From the NCBI GenBank assembly GCA_024220505.1, contig JAKZZE010000006.1, positions 1,612,001 through 1,676,000 on the forward strand: a stretch of DNA of 64,000 nt, read 5' to 3'. Source of the stretch: Rhizopus arrhizus. Taxonomy: Eukaryota > Mucoromycota > Mucoromycetes > Mucorales > Rhizopodaceae. The position numbers and the translations under genes were made by a program. The notes under the pieces are model-generated. The model worked only from the letters and a program-made list of their open reading frames with translations. It had not been told where the DNA came from and ran no database searches. Positions 1-13,131 of this stretch are shown here, piece by piece (position 1 is the stretch's first letter; the number at the start of each line of letters is the position of its first letter).

Positions 1-162
1 CCACGACCTACCACATTTGGAACTGGGCGGCTTTCATCATTTGAGAATACCGTCTTGGCTTATATCGGAAACTATACGGATGATGATATGGTATGTAAAG
101 ATAATTTGGAACCTTGCAATAGCAAACATTCCTCCTTTGATCAAGTGTCAATTGCATCTTAA
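1..162 (+). CDS. 3' end of an unidentified protein (partial)
   Basis: An open frame enters from the left edge in frame 1 and runs 53 codons to a TAA at 160-162. The tail is hydrophilic and ends SFDQVSIAS. An AATAAA-like motif follows at about 284. No domain is recognisable in so short a piece. A GTATGT near 91 could be a splice donor, in which case the true C-terminus would lie elsewhere. The call rests on the open edge frame and the downstream poly-A-like signal only. Confidence 0.35.
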   Translation, partial: PRPTTFGTGRLSSFENTVLAYIGNYTDDDMVCKDNLEPCNSKHSSFDQVSIAS

Positions 163-953
163 ATTGGATGATATTTCCCTTTGCTTAAATTTGTACATTA
201 TTTATAAATTATTGATAGAAATTCCCCCCTTTTTTTTTCACATTTTAAATTGCTTTGTTCCTACCCATTAATTTGTACTCATGAATAAAGTTCTTGTGCT
301 ACAAAAGAAATCTGATGCAATCAGTAAGAATATAAAATGTTTATGTTCATCATCAAACTTGGTGTGATGTACAGTGAATAATAATATTGAATGAATTCTT
401 TTTCTTTCATAGCCTTCAAAAAAGGATATAACTTTGGAAGCGTATTGAAAACAAAAGTACTATATAATCAACCAAGATGTGAATAGAGTAAATTCTTTTA
501 ATTTTTGCTTTTATTCATTATCTCTCAATTTATTGTTCACTGTTTGTGCCTTTGCATTTACAAAGCACATTAGATCAAATAATCAGGAAATTCAAGGCTA
601 TTTTCTCCTTACTCCTTCCATAACGATAACAGCACAAATCACCCCTCTAAACTTGCAGCAAGGTCATGAGCCATACTCAAGCTACTTTATGATGATTTGT
701 ACAGATAGAAATGTTCTACTTGCGCTGTACACATCATGAAAATAGAGAATTCAGCCGATTTTAAACCTTATGCAAACAGTTTAATGAATTTATAAACAAA
801 AACATTACTTATGAGACGAATACTAATGACTTGCATCACCAACCGACTTTGCTACTCCAAAAATAGTTTGATAAAAAATTTCTTCAAACATTGATTTCTA
901 TAAAAGTGCTTTTTATTAAAATAGTTTTCAAACTATAGAAACATCTAAGAGAA
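163..953. other. Intergenic spacer between convergent genes
   Basis: AT-rich spacer between the edge gene (plus strand) and the MFS transporter (minus strand). An 86-codon open frame at 479-739 has no family resemblance and no splice context. Nothing else is seen. Confidence 0.5.
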
Positions 954-2961
954 TTATTTGACGCGTGCATGCAACACAAATTGTTGAATAAATAAAGAGG
1001 ATACAACACCAAGAATAGAGACAATAATACAGAAATAAAAGGCATAACGAATAGAGATTTCATATGTATCCAAGACAATAGCAAGATCATCTGGAGAAAG
1101 AAGGTTGCGTACTTCTGTCATTGATTTGCGTGCAATTTCAATAACCTATAGATTCAACTTGAGCTCTCTCTCTTTTTGTCATTTTATTTATTAATTTACC
1201 TCTTCCGCATTGGGTCCCTTGATCTTTTCTGTCAATATCTGTTTAACCAACCCTTGAAATATAGCAGATGTGGCAGAAATGCCAATGACACCACCCGATG
1301 AACGAAACAGATAAGATATGGATGTAATCGTTGCCATTTCTACATTTGCACATTTAGCCTTTCCTCCCCTTTTTTTTTTAAAATAACCATTCAATCCTTG
1401 TTACCTGAACTTCCTACACATGACAACATGGCTACAAGAGCAGTTGTCACAATCGCACCTGAAGAAAATCCATCGAGCATCAAGCAGATCACAATAAAAG
1501 TAAGTGAGGTCTCTTTTGTCCAAAGACTGATACCGATCATGGACGCCATGGAAATCAAGGACGTGACGATGATAAACTTACGGTACTCTCCTGTACGTGC
1601 CATCCAGAAGCCCGAAGAAAGTGATCCACAAGACATAGAGGCCACCTTGGGAAGAAAGAAGAGACCGGCTCGAGAAGGTGAATAGCCAAGGATGCCCTGG
1701 AAAAAGAGGGGTGTGGTATAAGTCATAGCAAAGGAACACATGACGACAAAGAAATTGCTCAAGGCACAGGCAAAGGGTGTACGACTTGAGATGATGGACC
1801 AAGGCATGAGTGGGTTTTGGGCAATATGCTTTTCGATCAAACAAAACACAATACTCAAGATCACAGAAGCCATGAGTAAGCCGTACACCAAAGGATCGCT
1901 CCAGGCACGAGAATTTCCTCCCATCGAGGTCGCTAACAGAAAGCAGATCACAGCGGATACCACAGCGGAGGCACCCAAGTAATCAATCTTTTTAAATCGA
2001 TCCAATAATGTACTTCCAGAGTCCTCTTGTTCCTTCAAGTTGTAATTTGTAAGCAAGTAACCGCCCACATAAAGGGATATAAACAAAAGAGGCAAGTTAA
2101 TATAGAAGCAATATCTCCAACTGAGATTATCTGTAATTAAACCTCCCAAGGGAGCTCCAATCACAGAGCCAAGCTATCGTTCAAAAAGGTAAGTCCTCAT
2201 TCGATCTATCTTCTCAAGTACTTACACCGTAAGCAATGTTTGCATAGCCTTGGTATTTTCCTCTTTCTCTCAGTGATACCAAATCACTCGTGATGACAGC
2301 TGATAGCGTATTCATACCTCCTCCTCCAATACCTGCTATACCACGAGAAATGACCAAGGTCCATAAATCATTCGAAGCACCACACATGGCAGATCCAATA
2401 AAGAACACAATGGTAGCAAACAACATGGAGGTCTTTCTACCAAATGCATCGGAAATTCGACCATCTATTTTATGATTTGAGTTTTTATCTTTCTTTCTCA
2501 TCTTTCTTACACAGTGGCTGTAATGCTGTATAACTCAGCATGTAAGCTGTAGCGATCCATACTACTTTATTTGATCTATGCAAAACGAATGAACTGTCTT
2601 TCTTTCAACCTTTGTTTTCTTTTTGCTTACTGTTTAAATTCAGTGCCAATCTGTGGATAAATGGTTGCTACAATAGATGCATCAAGTGACGCTAATGCAA
2701 CACCTACCCAAAGGCTTGAAAGATAGTTTAATTGACAATGAATTTCTACAAGAATTTAATTTACCCAACCAAAACAACCCAGAGAGGAGAACCATTTAAT
2801 CGCTTTGCTAATATTTCATCTGTATTGTGTGATTTTCTTATACTTTCATCATCAGAACTTGTTATAATTGTAATACTGCCTTCTCTATCATCTTCAATCG
2901 TCGTATAATTCTTTTTTAGCAAGGGTGATCGTTCTGTTGCTGTTGCTTCAGTTGAAGACAT
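954..2961 (-). CDS. MFS transporter, 14-helix DHA2/vacuolar basic amino-acid transporter type
   Basis: Seven exons (2961-2765, 2714-2631, 2575-2511, 2464-2226, 2173-1405, 1339-1200, 1145-954) join in phase into a 561-residue protein. The first ATG in frame is at 2961; the frame further upstream has no ATG. The N-terminus is cytosolic and acidic. The first membrane helix carries LWVGVALASLDASIVATI, followed by VVWIATAYMLSYTALQPL and the MFS motif-A segment GRISDAFGRK, then the motif-C-like SVIGAPLGGLITD of drug:proton antiporters. This pattern fits the DHA2 family, which includes fungal multidrug exporters and vacuolar basic amino-acid permeases (Vba/Fnx1). Substrate cannot be told from sequence. 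A 50-nt poly-A (T on the coding strand) lies about 20 nt upstream of the start. Confidence 0.88.
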
Positions 2962-2980
2962 ATTTCCTATAGAAAACAAA

Positions 2981-2981
<1 letters not shown>

Positions 2982-3031
<50 letters not shown>
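2982..3031. repeat. 50-nt poly(dA:dT) tract
   Basis: An unbroken run of about 50 A on the plus strand, about 20 nt upstream of the MFS start codon, so poly-T in the sense of that gene. Such tracts exclude nucleosomes in fungal promoters. The exact length is likely to be polymorphic or affected by sequencing error. Confidence 0.9.
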
Positions 3032-3035
<4 letters not shown>

Positions 3036-3839
3036 AAAGCAGATGCCTTAAATCTTAAAGTATTTAAATGCCGAAATTTCACAAGTCACTCTTTAGAAAA
3101 GATCAACTATTGGCAAAAAGGTTTTGTGACCAAATATTATAGTTCTTTATTCCTGGTGAGAAAGCTTTCGAGTTATTTTTAATTATAAATGCATGATAAA
3201 GTATATTCTCACTTGAAAGCAAGGTGGTTTGTTTGCTGAGTTACAAAAAAAAAGATAAGAAATGTATTCATTTTGAGAATTTATTCGTAAAGTGCTTGCC
3301 ATCTTGGAAAATTTTATTACTTTAAAGCTTTGTATTTCTTAGTAAACGATAGATTATATTGAATACAGTAACACTGTGAAAAGATGTATTCTCTCTTTCT
3401 CTTTTATGCTTTATTCGTGTAACATGACTTTATATCTCACTGTAAAGTATTCAAAATAAATCTTTTTGATACAAAAACATTTAAAGAGTAAAATGAATGT
3501 AACATATCATTCTTATTTTCATTTTATATCATCGTTGGCAGCAGGCTGTGTTCTCTAAATGTAGTCATCATGAGCTTGTATCACACTTGATAACAGTTAT
3601 TTGGGTATTAAGAAATTCTTTTAATTTATCATTTGTAATACTTTTTCCCTTTTTATTTTTATAAAAGAATAGAGAATGACGGAATTAGTTTGGATAGGGT
3701 TCCAAGTCAACTTTATATACAAATGTTTGCAGCAAAAAAGATATCTACGTCCATTAATTTTTCTTTTTTGTTTCCTTTACAAGAATCATAATTAAAGAGA
3801 TGTACATTTATTTAATAGAATAATACATTGATAATACTA
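3032..3839. other. Intergenic spacer
   Basis: AT-rich, with no coding frame of note. It lies upstream of the MFS gene and abuts the decayed Helitron. No terminal Helitron hairpin or CTRR end could be placed with confidence. Confidence 0.45.
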
Positions 3840-4913
3840 GTTATATCGTTTAATATACTCTCTGTGTACACTATGTTTGATGTAAATCTTTTTAATTCAT
3901 GTTGTTCATGAATATTAGGGATTTTTAAGGTAACAGATGGAATTTGGGTTTGGACCCTGCATAAAGCAACTTATAATTGTCCATATGAGAAGCAATGCTG
4001 TAGGAGATAAACTCCAATTGATTCCAAGCTCTGGAATTCTAAATTGGATGAATGTCCTGAATCAATTGAAGCCTTAAGCTTAATTCTTGGTAATAGCATA
4101 ATACTGCCAACATCAAGACCTACTGATATTTCTGCTTCAATGATTAATCTTCTGAGCTATCTACAAATCAACCGGGTTCCACTGCAACGGCCTTGTGAAG
4201 GATTTAGGTTTTTTAAGAGCATGATGGGACACCCAATTTTAAATCATAGCCTATGTGAAGGAATTTGTCGAGGATTGGTAAAGTTGAAGAACTTGGGAGG
4301 AAAAAGAAGTACGTGCTGTTCATCATCTGAACATAGTGAATTTGTGCTAAAGTGTTCAACTATAACATCTGATAACTTCCTTTATTATGTCAGTCATATC
4401 TTCCTTCTTTGGCGTTATGTTTGCTCTGGGCACTAAAAATTAAGTCCTGTTCTGGGAGAATGCAAAACTATTAAAATTGTGATGGCTGTGAGATGTCAAT
4501 GTGTCAGCATTATATCCAAAACGAGCCATCTGTTGAGGAATTTTAAAATCAGATCCACCAACAGTAGATTCTCTACCATCTCTAGTTCTTAACAGGTAAT
4601 CTACAAAGCTCTGTGACTCAACAGCGAGGTCAACATTGTCGCCCGTCAACACTTGCTGTATTCTCATGTTAGTTGCCAGATCAAACACAGCAGCATATTA
4701 CAAGAGAGTGGAACGATTGACATATTGATCAATAATATCAGCTCTGGTACCTCCTGGAATCACTGGCAAAATCTGCCGAAAATCTTCAAACACAAAAGGC
4801 ATACCGCTAAAAGAAACGTGCTCGAGCGCTGGATCAACTGTTTTGAGTATGTTCCCAAAGGTTTTATCCTCAACTTCAAATACGTATCTGCTGATCATAG
4901 AAGTCTCATCCCA
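3840..4913 (-). pseudogene. Helitron Pif1-like helicase, C-terminal half, broken
   Basis: Reading the minus strand, the Helitron (RepHel) helicase C-terminus can be followed for about 350 codons. It starts at WDETSM (position of WDEAPM in the family, at 4913). FEDFRQILPVIPGGTRADII follows near 4790, then FDLATNMRIQQ. Next come IPSHRL and KIGCPIMLLKNLNPSQGRC and GTRLICR near 4180, then YLLQHCFSYGQL near 3990, where the family has YLPEPVFSHGQLYVALSRV. It ends in TSNIVYTESIL near 3860. In-frame stops at about 4698 and 4440 and several more in the 4150-4350 stretch, plus loss of the conserved ATP-utilisation residues in places, show it is dead. The Walker A part and the Rep domain are not present upstream. 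Helitrons are rolling-circle DNA transposons; this is an old remnant. Confidence 0.85.
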
Positions 4914-5171
4914 ACCATCATATCTACCATACCAATCACATCACTTCACTCTAGTTGGCTTTTTGATCGCTGTTAAATCTTGAATTATTTGACTGATTGC
5001 GGTCTATGCTTTGTATGTTGATTACCATCTGCTGACGAATTACACTGGGTATTATTTATTATATTAATTATCTGAGAATAAAAGCGCTTATAATCACATC
5101 CTCTGTCTTCGTTTCGCCAACGTTACCATTTCGGACAGGTTCAAGTTTCTCTTTTTTTTTTTTAACCCAGC

Positions 5172-7069
<1,898 letters not shown>

Positions 7070-7285
7070 AATGTTCAAAATTTTCTTATAAAAATAAAAT
7101 GTTTCAATTTCTTGATCATTGAATGAAAGGAAGACTTTATTTAGAATATAAAGAACACTAATGAGCGATAATAATAAGAATACTGTACAACAATAATAGT
7201 GACCAAAAGATAAGGTATAATAACAAAGAGAAAGGTAGACTATAAGAGAAAGGGGGAGAAGGGAGAAATTACAGATATATAACAA

Positions 7286-8641
7286 CTAACTAATATAAAG
7301 TCCACAAGATAATAAAGAACTATCATCATTTGCTATCATATTACCACCATGATTGGGCCAGTACATGGCATTATTGTTTGCAAGTAAATCAGGGTATTCC
7401 ACAATTGGATACATAACAGAGGGCTGCTCAACAAAATGGACAAGACGCTTGGTCTCTTGATGGTTTTGTATCAGGGCCAACAACTCTTGCTTTAGATGAT
7501 GTTGAATTCCTTTCAAGGTATGTCTAAAGAACCTAGAAGCCTGTTTACCCTCTGTAAAGTCAGAGCATTGGACCCATACTTTTTCTTCTTTTTGAGTAGA
7601 TTCCATATAAAACAAGGGCGGTTCACTTAATTCAAAATGAACTTCGGCAAGTGTGTCAGCAGCTATATATTCAATACGACTCACAGCATCTTGAGCCACT
7701 TCCATCTTAAAGTGACAACCGCCGTCGATAATATGCCATGCGAATGTACGTGTATCAGGTCGATAGACACAGACGAGATCGGTTTCGCCCATCAAGAGTC
7801 GATGCCATGTACCGACAGTGAGTGTGGTTGCACTAAGGTACAGGTCTTTGGGCTCTTCTTCTTCTTTTGTATTGGACATGACCAAATTGGAAGGATTAAC
7901 TGTTGTCTCATTATTATCATTTGTATTTTGATGACTAGTAGAGTCTAAAGTAAAGTATGAGTAACTGATTGATTTTATGTCAAGATGGATGTGTGTACCT
8001 GGAGAAGAAATCCAGACTTCTTCAGAAACGGCCCTTTTAGGATCAGATAGTACAGCTGTTGGACCTGCATCAGGTACAGGTATCAAAGTGGGTATGCTTG
8101 AATTTTTTAATGTCTGAATGGAAGGATATTCGGAAAATTCCAAGCCAAAAGGTGGCATACTATTTTGCCTTGCTATTTCCAAATGATTTAAAAACATGAC
8201 AGGTGGTGGTGTGGCATTCATTTGAGGTGGCATGAATGCTGCTTGTCGATAATGTTGAACAGCGTCCACACTTTGTGCACGAGTCATGTTGTTCAATCTT
8301 TGATTAAAGTACTGTCCTTGCTGCTGCTGTTGATATTGATAGAGTTGAGCACGAATAGAGGCTTGATGCATTTGTATTTGAGCTCTCTTTTGCATATGCT
8401 TCACTTTAGCTCTTCTGTTCTGAAACCAGATTTGAATCGATCTTTCACTCATCTGAAGTTGCTCAGCTAATTGCTTTCTAAGCTTTGAGTTTGGGCTCAC
8501 ATTCACTGCAAATGTATCTTCCAAAACAGACAATTGATCAGCAGTGGCTCTTGTTCTTTTACGAACAGGTTGACTGTTACTGTTGTTATTTGTTTCATTA
8601 GACCATGACTGGTCACTGTTATCATTTAATAAAGAAGTCAT
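7286..8641 (-). CDS. Homeodomain transcription factor
   Basis: A single uninterrupted frame of 451 residues from ATG at 8641. The homeodomain spans about residues 27-86: an RKRTRATADQ arm, helix 1 and 2 with SPNSKLRKQLAEQL, and recognition helix SIQIWFQNRRAKVKHMQKR with the invariant W48, F49, N51 and R53. A Gln-rich stretch (residues about 88-115) follows. Further on is a second conserved-looking block (about 270-370) with LLMGETDLVCVYRPDTRTFAWHIIDGGCHFKM. Fungal homeodomain regulators of the S. pombe Phx1 type have such a C-terminal region. This is one of few intronless genes in the window. Nuclear location and DNA binding follow from the homeodomain; target genes are unknown. Confidence 0.9.
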   Translation of the reverse strand: MTSLLNDNSDQSWSNETNNNSNSQPVRKRTRATADQLSVLEDTFAVNVSPNSKLRKQLAEQLQMSERSIQIWFQNRRAKVKHMQKRAQIQMHQASIRAQLYQYQQQQQGQYFNQRLNNMTRAQSVDAVQHYRQAAFMPPQMNATPPPVMFLNHLEIARQNSMPPFGLEFSEYPSIQTLKNSSIPTLIPVPDAGPTAVLSDPKRAVSEEVWISSPGTHIHLDIKSISYSYFTLDSTSHQNTNDNNETTVNPSNLVMSNTKEEEEPKDLYLSATTLTVGTWHRLLMGETDLVCVYRPDTRTFAWHIIDGGCHFKMEVAQDAVSRIEYIAADTLAEVHFELSEPPLFYMESTQKEEKVWVQCSDFTEGKQASRFFRHTLKGIQHHLKQELLALIQNHQETKRLVHFVEQPSVMYPIVEYPDLLANNNAMYWPNHGGNMIANDDSSLLSCGLYIS

Positions 8642-10193
8642 CGTTTAGAAAAAAAAGAATGTAAAAAGGGGTAGATAGAAAGGAAGGTAAAGAAGGGGTT
8701 AAAGAAGAAAAAAAACGTGTGAGAAAAGAAAGTGAAAAAAGAGCTATAAACCATTTTTAGATCGACTTAGGATAGGAGTTGAAAATAACTTGTTTTTGTA
8801 TTCCGACGCCCCTTTAATTTCTTGTGTAATAAACCTAAAAAGATTGTGTATGGTTTATTTTATAAATAGAGCTTTGAATGAAAGGAAAAGTAGGGTAAAT
8901 TGTATTGTTAGGGTTAGAAAATAAGAAATAAGGTGTGAAAGTAGATAAGAGAGGATGTTTGTATAAAATAATGATCAAACTTGTTACATTAAGAAAGTAA
9001 AACCATTAGGAAACATCAATCAAGACATACATAATACTGCAGAATATCACAAATCTCTTGTTTATGGAAATCTAGACTTCAAACAGCTTTTGACAGGACA
9101 TGAATCCGTTTTTCTTGTACAATAAATTGAGCAATATTATAACTAAAGGAGAGTAATTCTCTCTCCCCCTCATTATTTTACTTGTTTCAATCATCCGTGT
9201 TACGTTACTAGAGAATAAAAATAGCTGGAGTGGATGACGTTGACTGCAGTGCATCCGAAGAAATGATAATCAATTGAAAGAGCGAAGATAAGTTTTGACG
9301 TTCAATAAACTACATACGACAATGACATGTTTTATTCAAATAGAGGCATAAAAGAAGAACAGAGCCACTGATTCTTATTGTGAGAGAAAATTAGGATACA
9401 ATAGAATGTAGCTTTTTGCATTGGTTTGTAAAAATTAGGAAATTAAGCTATCAAAGTTTGAACTGAGTCAAGTTTTGGATGCCGAAGTAGAATACAAAAC
9501 AACAAGAGATCTTTCCGCGTAACGGGGAAGCATTCCGCGATAATAATAATAATAAAAAGTGCCGGTACTTTTCATAAACGAAATTTCCCTTTTTTTTTAA
9601 AAAAAAAAAACGAACTTGGACTGTAGAATTCAATTTCATCCAAAAGCTTTTGAGGACGCGTTTTGATTTTCTAGTCCAGAGCAATCATATCAAATTCAAA
9701 TTAGAATGACTCTGATAATCTTTTTGTGTGGACGTGACATGAAGCGTCTGCATACTTTTGCATATAAATGATATCATGTTTAAAATCCTTCTTCTCTTTC
9801 ATTCTCAGTTTCATATCTTTTTCTCACAGAAGCCCATTCTAATTTATTCCGCTTTCATCCTTTTGTGACATTTGATGATCTTTATTACACCATTTGTTAC
9901 ATTAGTACCCTTTCTTTCTCTTTTTTTGTATATAAAATAAGAGAAATTGTAGTATACTTGGAGTAAATACGACCATCTTTATGTAACTATAGTAACCATA
10001 AAAAGAAGCAACTTGCTTTATGTGGCACTTTTTTTTTGGTTATATAAGCATATATCACTGATCTTCCAAATAGTGAAACAATAAGAATTTTTACAAATCA
10101 AAAAGCGTAGACAATCAAGTTTTTTTTTTTATTATTTATTAATACAAAAATAGTAACAGTGGGAAATGCTAAAAAAATGGGAGTTTTTTTTTT
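8642..10193. other. Upstream region of the homeodomain gene and spacer
   Basis: About 1.55 kb, purine-rich just upstream of 8641 on the plus strand (T/C-rich leader in gene sense). The minus-strand frames of 60 and 77 codons at about 9070-9680 lack family resemblance. No other gene is seen. Confidence 0.45.
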
Positions 10194-10790
10194 TTATGAA
10201 CAAGCATATGAAGATGGGATGGGTGGCGGCAGGGATTTGGGTGGTGGTAATTGAGGTGGTAATGACAAGAGACTATTTGTTCTTGATAATGAATGATTAG
10301 AAGAAGTTGAAGAAAAGGATCTTGTGCTATTTTTCCTTGTTGTATCTATCATTTCATATTTTAAAATAGCCCTTGAATTATCATTGTTCTTTAACAATTC
10401 AATCACACGTTTAATTCGAGACAACCACAGCTTCATTGATTCTACATTATCTGCTTGTAATTGCCAAATACTATTCAGATCATCGTACCCTTTTTTTTTT
10501 ATTTCAATACAGTAACCTTCTGTTACATAAGCATGTGTATCCTTTGTGATCTCAAAGAATTCACGGTAAGTAGTTGGTCTTTCCGATTTGAATGAATAAA
10601 GCATACGATCGACAAGCACCACATAACGTCTTTTGGTTGATTTCATAAATGCAAAATTGGGTGCTCTGTGCTTTGTTAACCACCCAGAACAAATTGCTTG
10701 CTGGAAGATGATGTCCAGATGAATTCCATTAGAGCTTGGTTTATAAATGGCTGGATCATTTATATCAATTGATCCCTTGCCTTCAAACAT
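10194..10790 (-). CDS. PH-domain protein
   Basis: Intronless 198-residue frame from ATG at 10790. A pleckstrin-homology domain occupies about residues 30-135. It opens with ICSGWLTKHRAPNFAFMKS, continues through the beta-strand block KRRYVVLVDRMLYSFKSERP and WQLQADNVESMKLW, and ends with the amphipathic C-terminal helix LSRIKRVIELL. The conserved tryptophan of the helix is present. The tail is Ser-rich, then Pro-rich (PPQLPPPKSLPPPIP), which looks like an SH3-ligand segment. PH domains bind phosphoinositides or protein partners at membranes; a basic K/R cluster around KSTKRR could contact lipid headgroups (inference). No close orthologue is recognised. Confidence 0.8.
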   Translation of the reverse strand: MFEGKGSIDINDPAIYKPSSNGIHLDIIFQQAICSGWLTKHRAPNFAFMKSTKRRYVVLVDRMLYSFKSERPTTYREFFEITKDTHAYVTEGYCIEIKKKGYDDLNSIWQLQADNVESMKLWLSRIKRVIELLKNNDNSRAILKYEMIDTTRKNSTRSFSSTSSNHSLSRTNSLLSLPPQLPPPKSLPPPIPSSYACS

Positions 10791-11429
10791 AATTATGCTT
10801 ACTTGTAAAATAAAATAAAAAATAAATAAATAAAAAGAGAAAGAAAGCGAATAGGGCCTTGCTATAGTAAAATAATAATAATTTTGTCATACGGTACCCC
10901 GTACACTTTTACTGAGCTGAGATAGTGAAACACATCCTGTCAAATGTCTCTAATTCACAGACATATGTTAAGCATATGTGTTATATGAACAATAACAAAC
11001 GCTCTTCTTTTCTTATGATTAAGAACAAGGGGAATATACATATAGTCTGTGAGGAAAATCTAAGAAAGAGATACAAGAAATAAAAGTATATAAACCCACT
11101 TTTTTCTATTATTATTAAAAAAGGGGGGAAAAGCACAGACTACTTTTACTACTTCTCCGCAACAAACATATTTTATGCATTAATTCCCGCTTTTCTCTCT
11201 CTCACTTTTATTTGTCCATGACTATAGCATCAAATGGTGATCATGTTGACTATAGATGATACCATAGTTTGTGTGTAAGACTTTCTTATGTAGTACGTTT
11301 TTGAAGCTCCTTTATTTTCCCTTTTGAAACAGTCTGGAATAATTTTATTCTTATTCTTTTTATATCCTTTTTTTTTTTTTTTTTTTTTTCTTTTATTTCT
11401 TTTTTCTTCTCATTTACTTGAATTATTCC
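10791..11429. other. Divergent promoter region
   Basis: 639 bp between the PH-domain gene (minus) and VTS1 (plus). It contains a 22-nt T run at 11368-11389 about 40 nt upstream of the VTS1 start. No genes are seen. Confidence 0.5.
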
Positions 11430-11960
11430 ATGTCAACAACATCAAGTACCACTTTTCAAAGAAATCACGTCAACGAACTATTTTCTACTCTTTTAAGTAG
11501 CGAAACAGCACCGCCAGGAAATAAAAAGTTGAATTACCCTTCTTCGCTCAATCTCTCATCAGAACCTGGACATAGACAGACAAGGCCATTTTCTGAAGTA
11601 TTAAAACCTGAAAGCTTTGCTTCTCCAGAAAGTAAGAAATATAGCTAACAAGACAAATATACTTAACCCTATGCACAGGTCAAGCGTTGGACAAATGGTA
11701 TGAGGATTTACAACAATATGAAAGAAATTTGGAATCAATGGCCTCTGCAAGCGTTGATCCAAAATTCAAAGAAGAAGTTCAACATGTCGATCAATGGTTT
11801 CGTTATCTTAATGAAGCAGAACGTACATCGACTATCTATACACTTTTACAACACTCTTCACAAGTTCAAATCAGATTCTTCATGACTGTACTACAACAAA
11901 TGAGCAACAGGGATCCTCTTGGTACATTGCTATCGCCTGCTCATCCTGAAAAAGGTAAGC

Positions 11961-12003
<43 letters not shown>

Positions 12004-13131
12004 CGATTAAAGCATCTGCAGTTGATATGCAGACTCAGCTGGCTGGGGCAATGGCAAAAGCAGAATTGGAAGCAAGTCAAAAACTAATTTCAGTCTTGCC
12101 CTATCACACTCGTCCTCCTCGTCATTCATTTACAGGAGGTGACTTCTTGGCACCTAAATTGTTTGACTCCACTCGACCTAAATCGGTCATGTTGGATAGT
12201 GAACTCACTTCTATTTTTAGTCAAGATTGGCCCTATACAGCTGGTCTTCGGCCTAAATCAGCTGATGTATCCAACTGGTCATTCAATCCTTCTGTCAGTG
12301 ATCCTCTTTGGCCCTCTTCTTTGTCTCCTCAATTTGGTACAAAAGAAGCGAATGATCAGTGGAATGTTATTGGCAGGTTTGTTCTCAAGCCTATACCATT
12401 TCGGGTGCTTAACAATTCTATAGTAACAATAGCAATAGACGAAGTAGGGTGATCAGTAACAAAGCAAGTGTTCCTAGTACAGTATCCGAGAGTGATGAAA
12501 AACTTGGTACTTCAAATTTATTATCCATGTTTGATAACAATAACGATGATAGTAAGTCTGAGTTGGAGCATCGTTCAACATCGCCTATTCCTTCTACTAG
12601 TATTTCCAAATATCGTAAGCAATATGGTCAATACTTGAATGTAAATAATAATGAAGGCGATCATCATGGATATGCAAGTGACCACAGTGATCAAAGTAAT
12701 AATAACACTAAAAAGAAGTCATCCAATCATCATCATCATCATCATCATTCAAACGGACGTGGATCAAAGGATAGCAACAATAAAAGAAGTAGCAACGATG
12801 TGGTTGATATGGAATTACTTGAAGGTATGATTTATTATTTGTCAATTTGATGCTCATAATGCTATCATAGATGTACCTGCTTGGCTTAGAAGCCTTCGAT
12901 TACATAAATACAATCCTATATTTGAAAAAATGAAATGGCAAGACATGCTAAAATTAGACGATGAAGCCCTTCTTGCAAAGGGTGTTGCTGCTTTAGGCGC
13001 TAGGCGCAAGCTATTAAAAGTCTTTGATCAGATTAAAGCTCATTGTGAAGCAAATGTAAGCCCATTATACAGATCATGCCCCCTTTTTTACTTATCTTTT
13101 CATATAGAACTACAGCCTTTCTATTAATTAA
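11430..13131 (+). CDS. VTS1: Vts1/Smaug-type SAM-domain RNA-binding protein
   Basis: Six exons (11430-11631, 11679-11954, 12013-12376, 12424-12824, 12871-13055, 13108-13131) give 483 residues in phase. The N-terminal conserved module, with [29 protein letters not shown] and [13 protein letters not shown], is the Vts1 N-terminal domain. The SAM domain lies at the C-terminus: [29 protein letters not shown], then [19 protein letters not shown], where the ALGAR-RK basic face binds the Smaug recognition element hairpin. Vts1 recruits the Ccr4-Not deadenylase to target mRNAs in the cytoplasm. A His run (about 8 residues) sits in the linker. Intron 2 holds a 40-nt A run. The last exon adds only seven codons. 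Confidence 0.9.

Noticed and set aside
479..739. 86-codon plus-strand open frame
   Set aside because: AT-rich, no family match, no splice or promoter context; also overlaps the 3' spacer of two convergent genes.
4044..4436. 130-codon plus-strand frame
   Set aside because: It is the antisense shadow of the Helitron helicase remnant on the minus strand.
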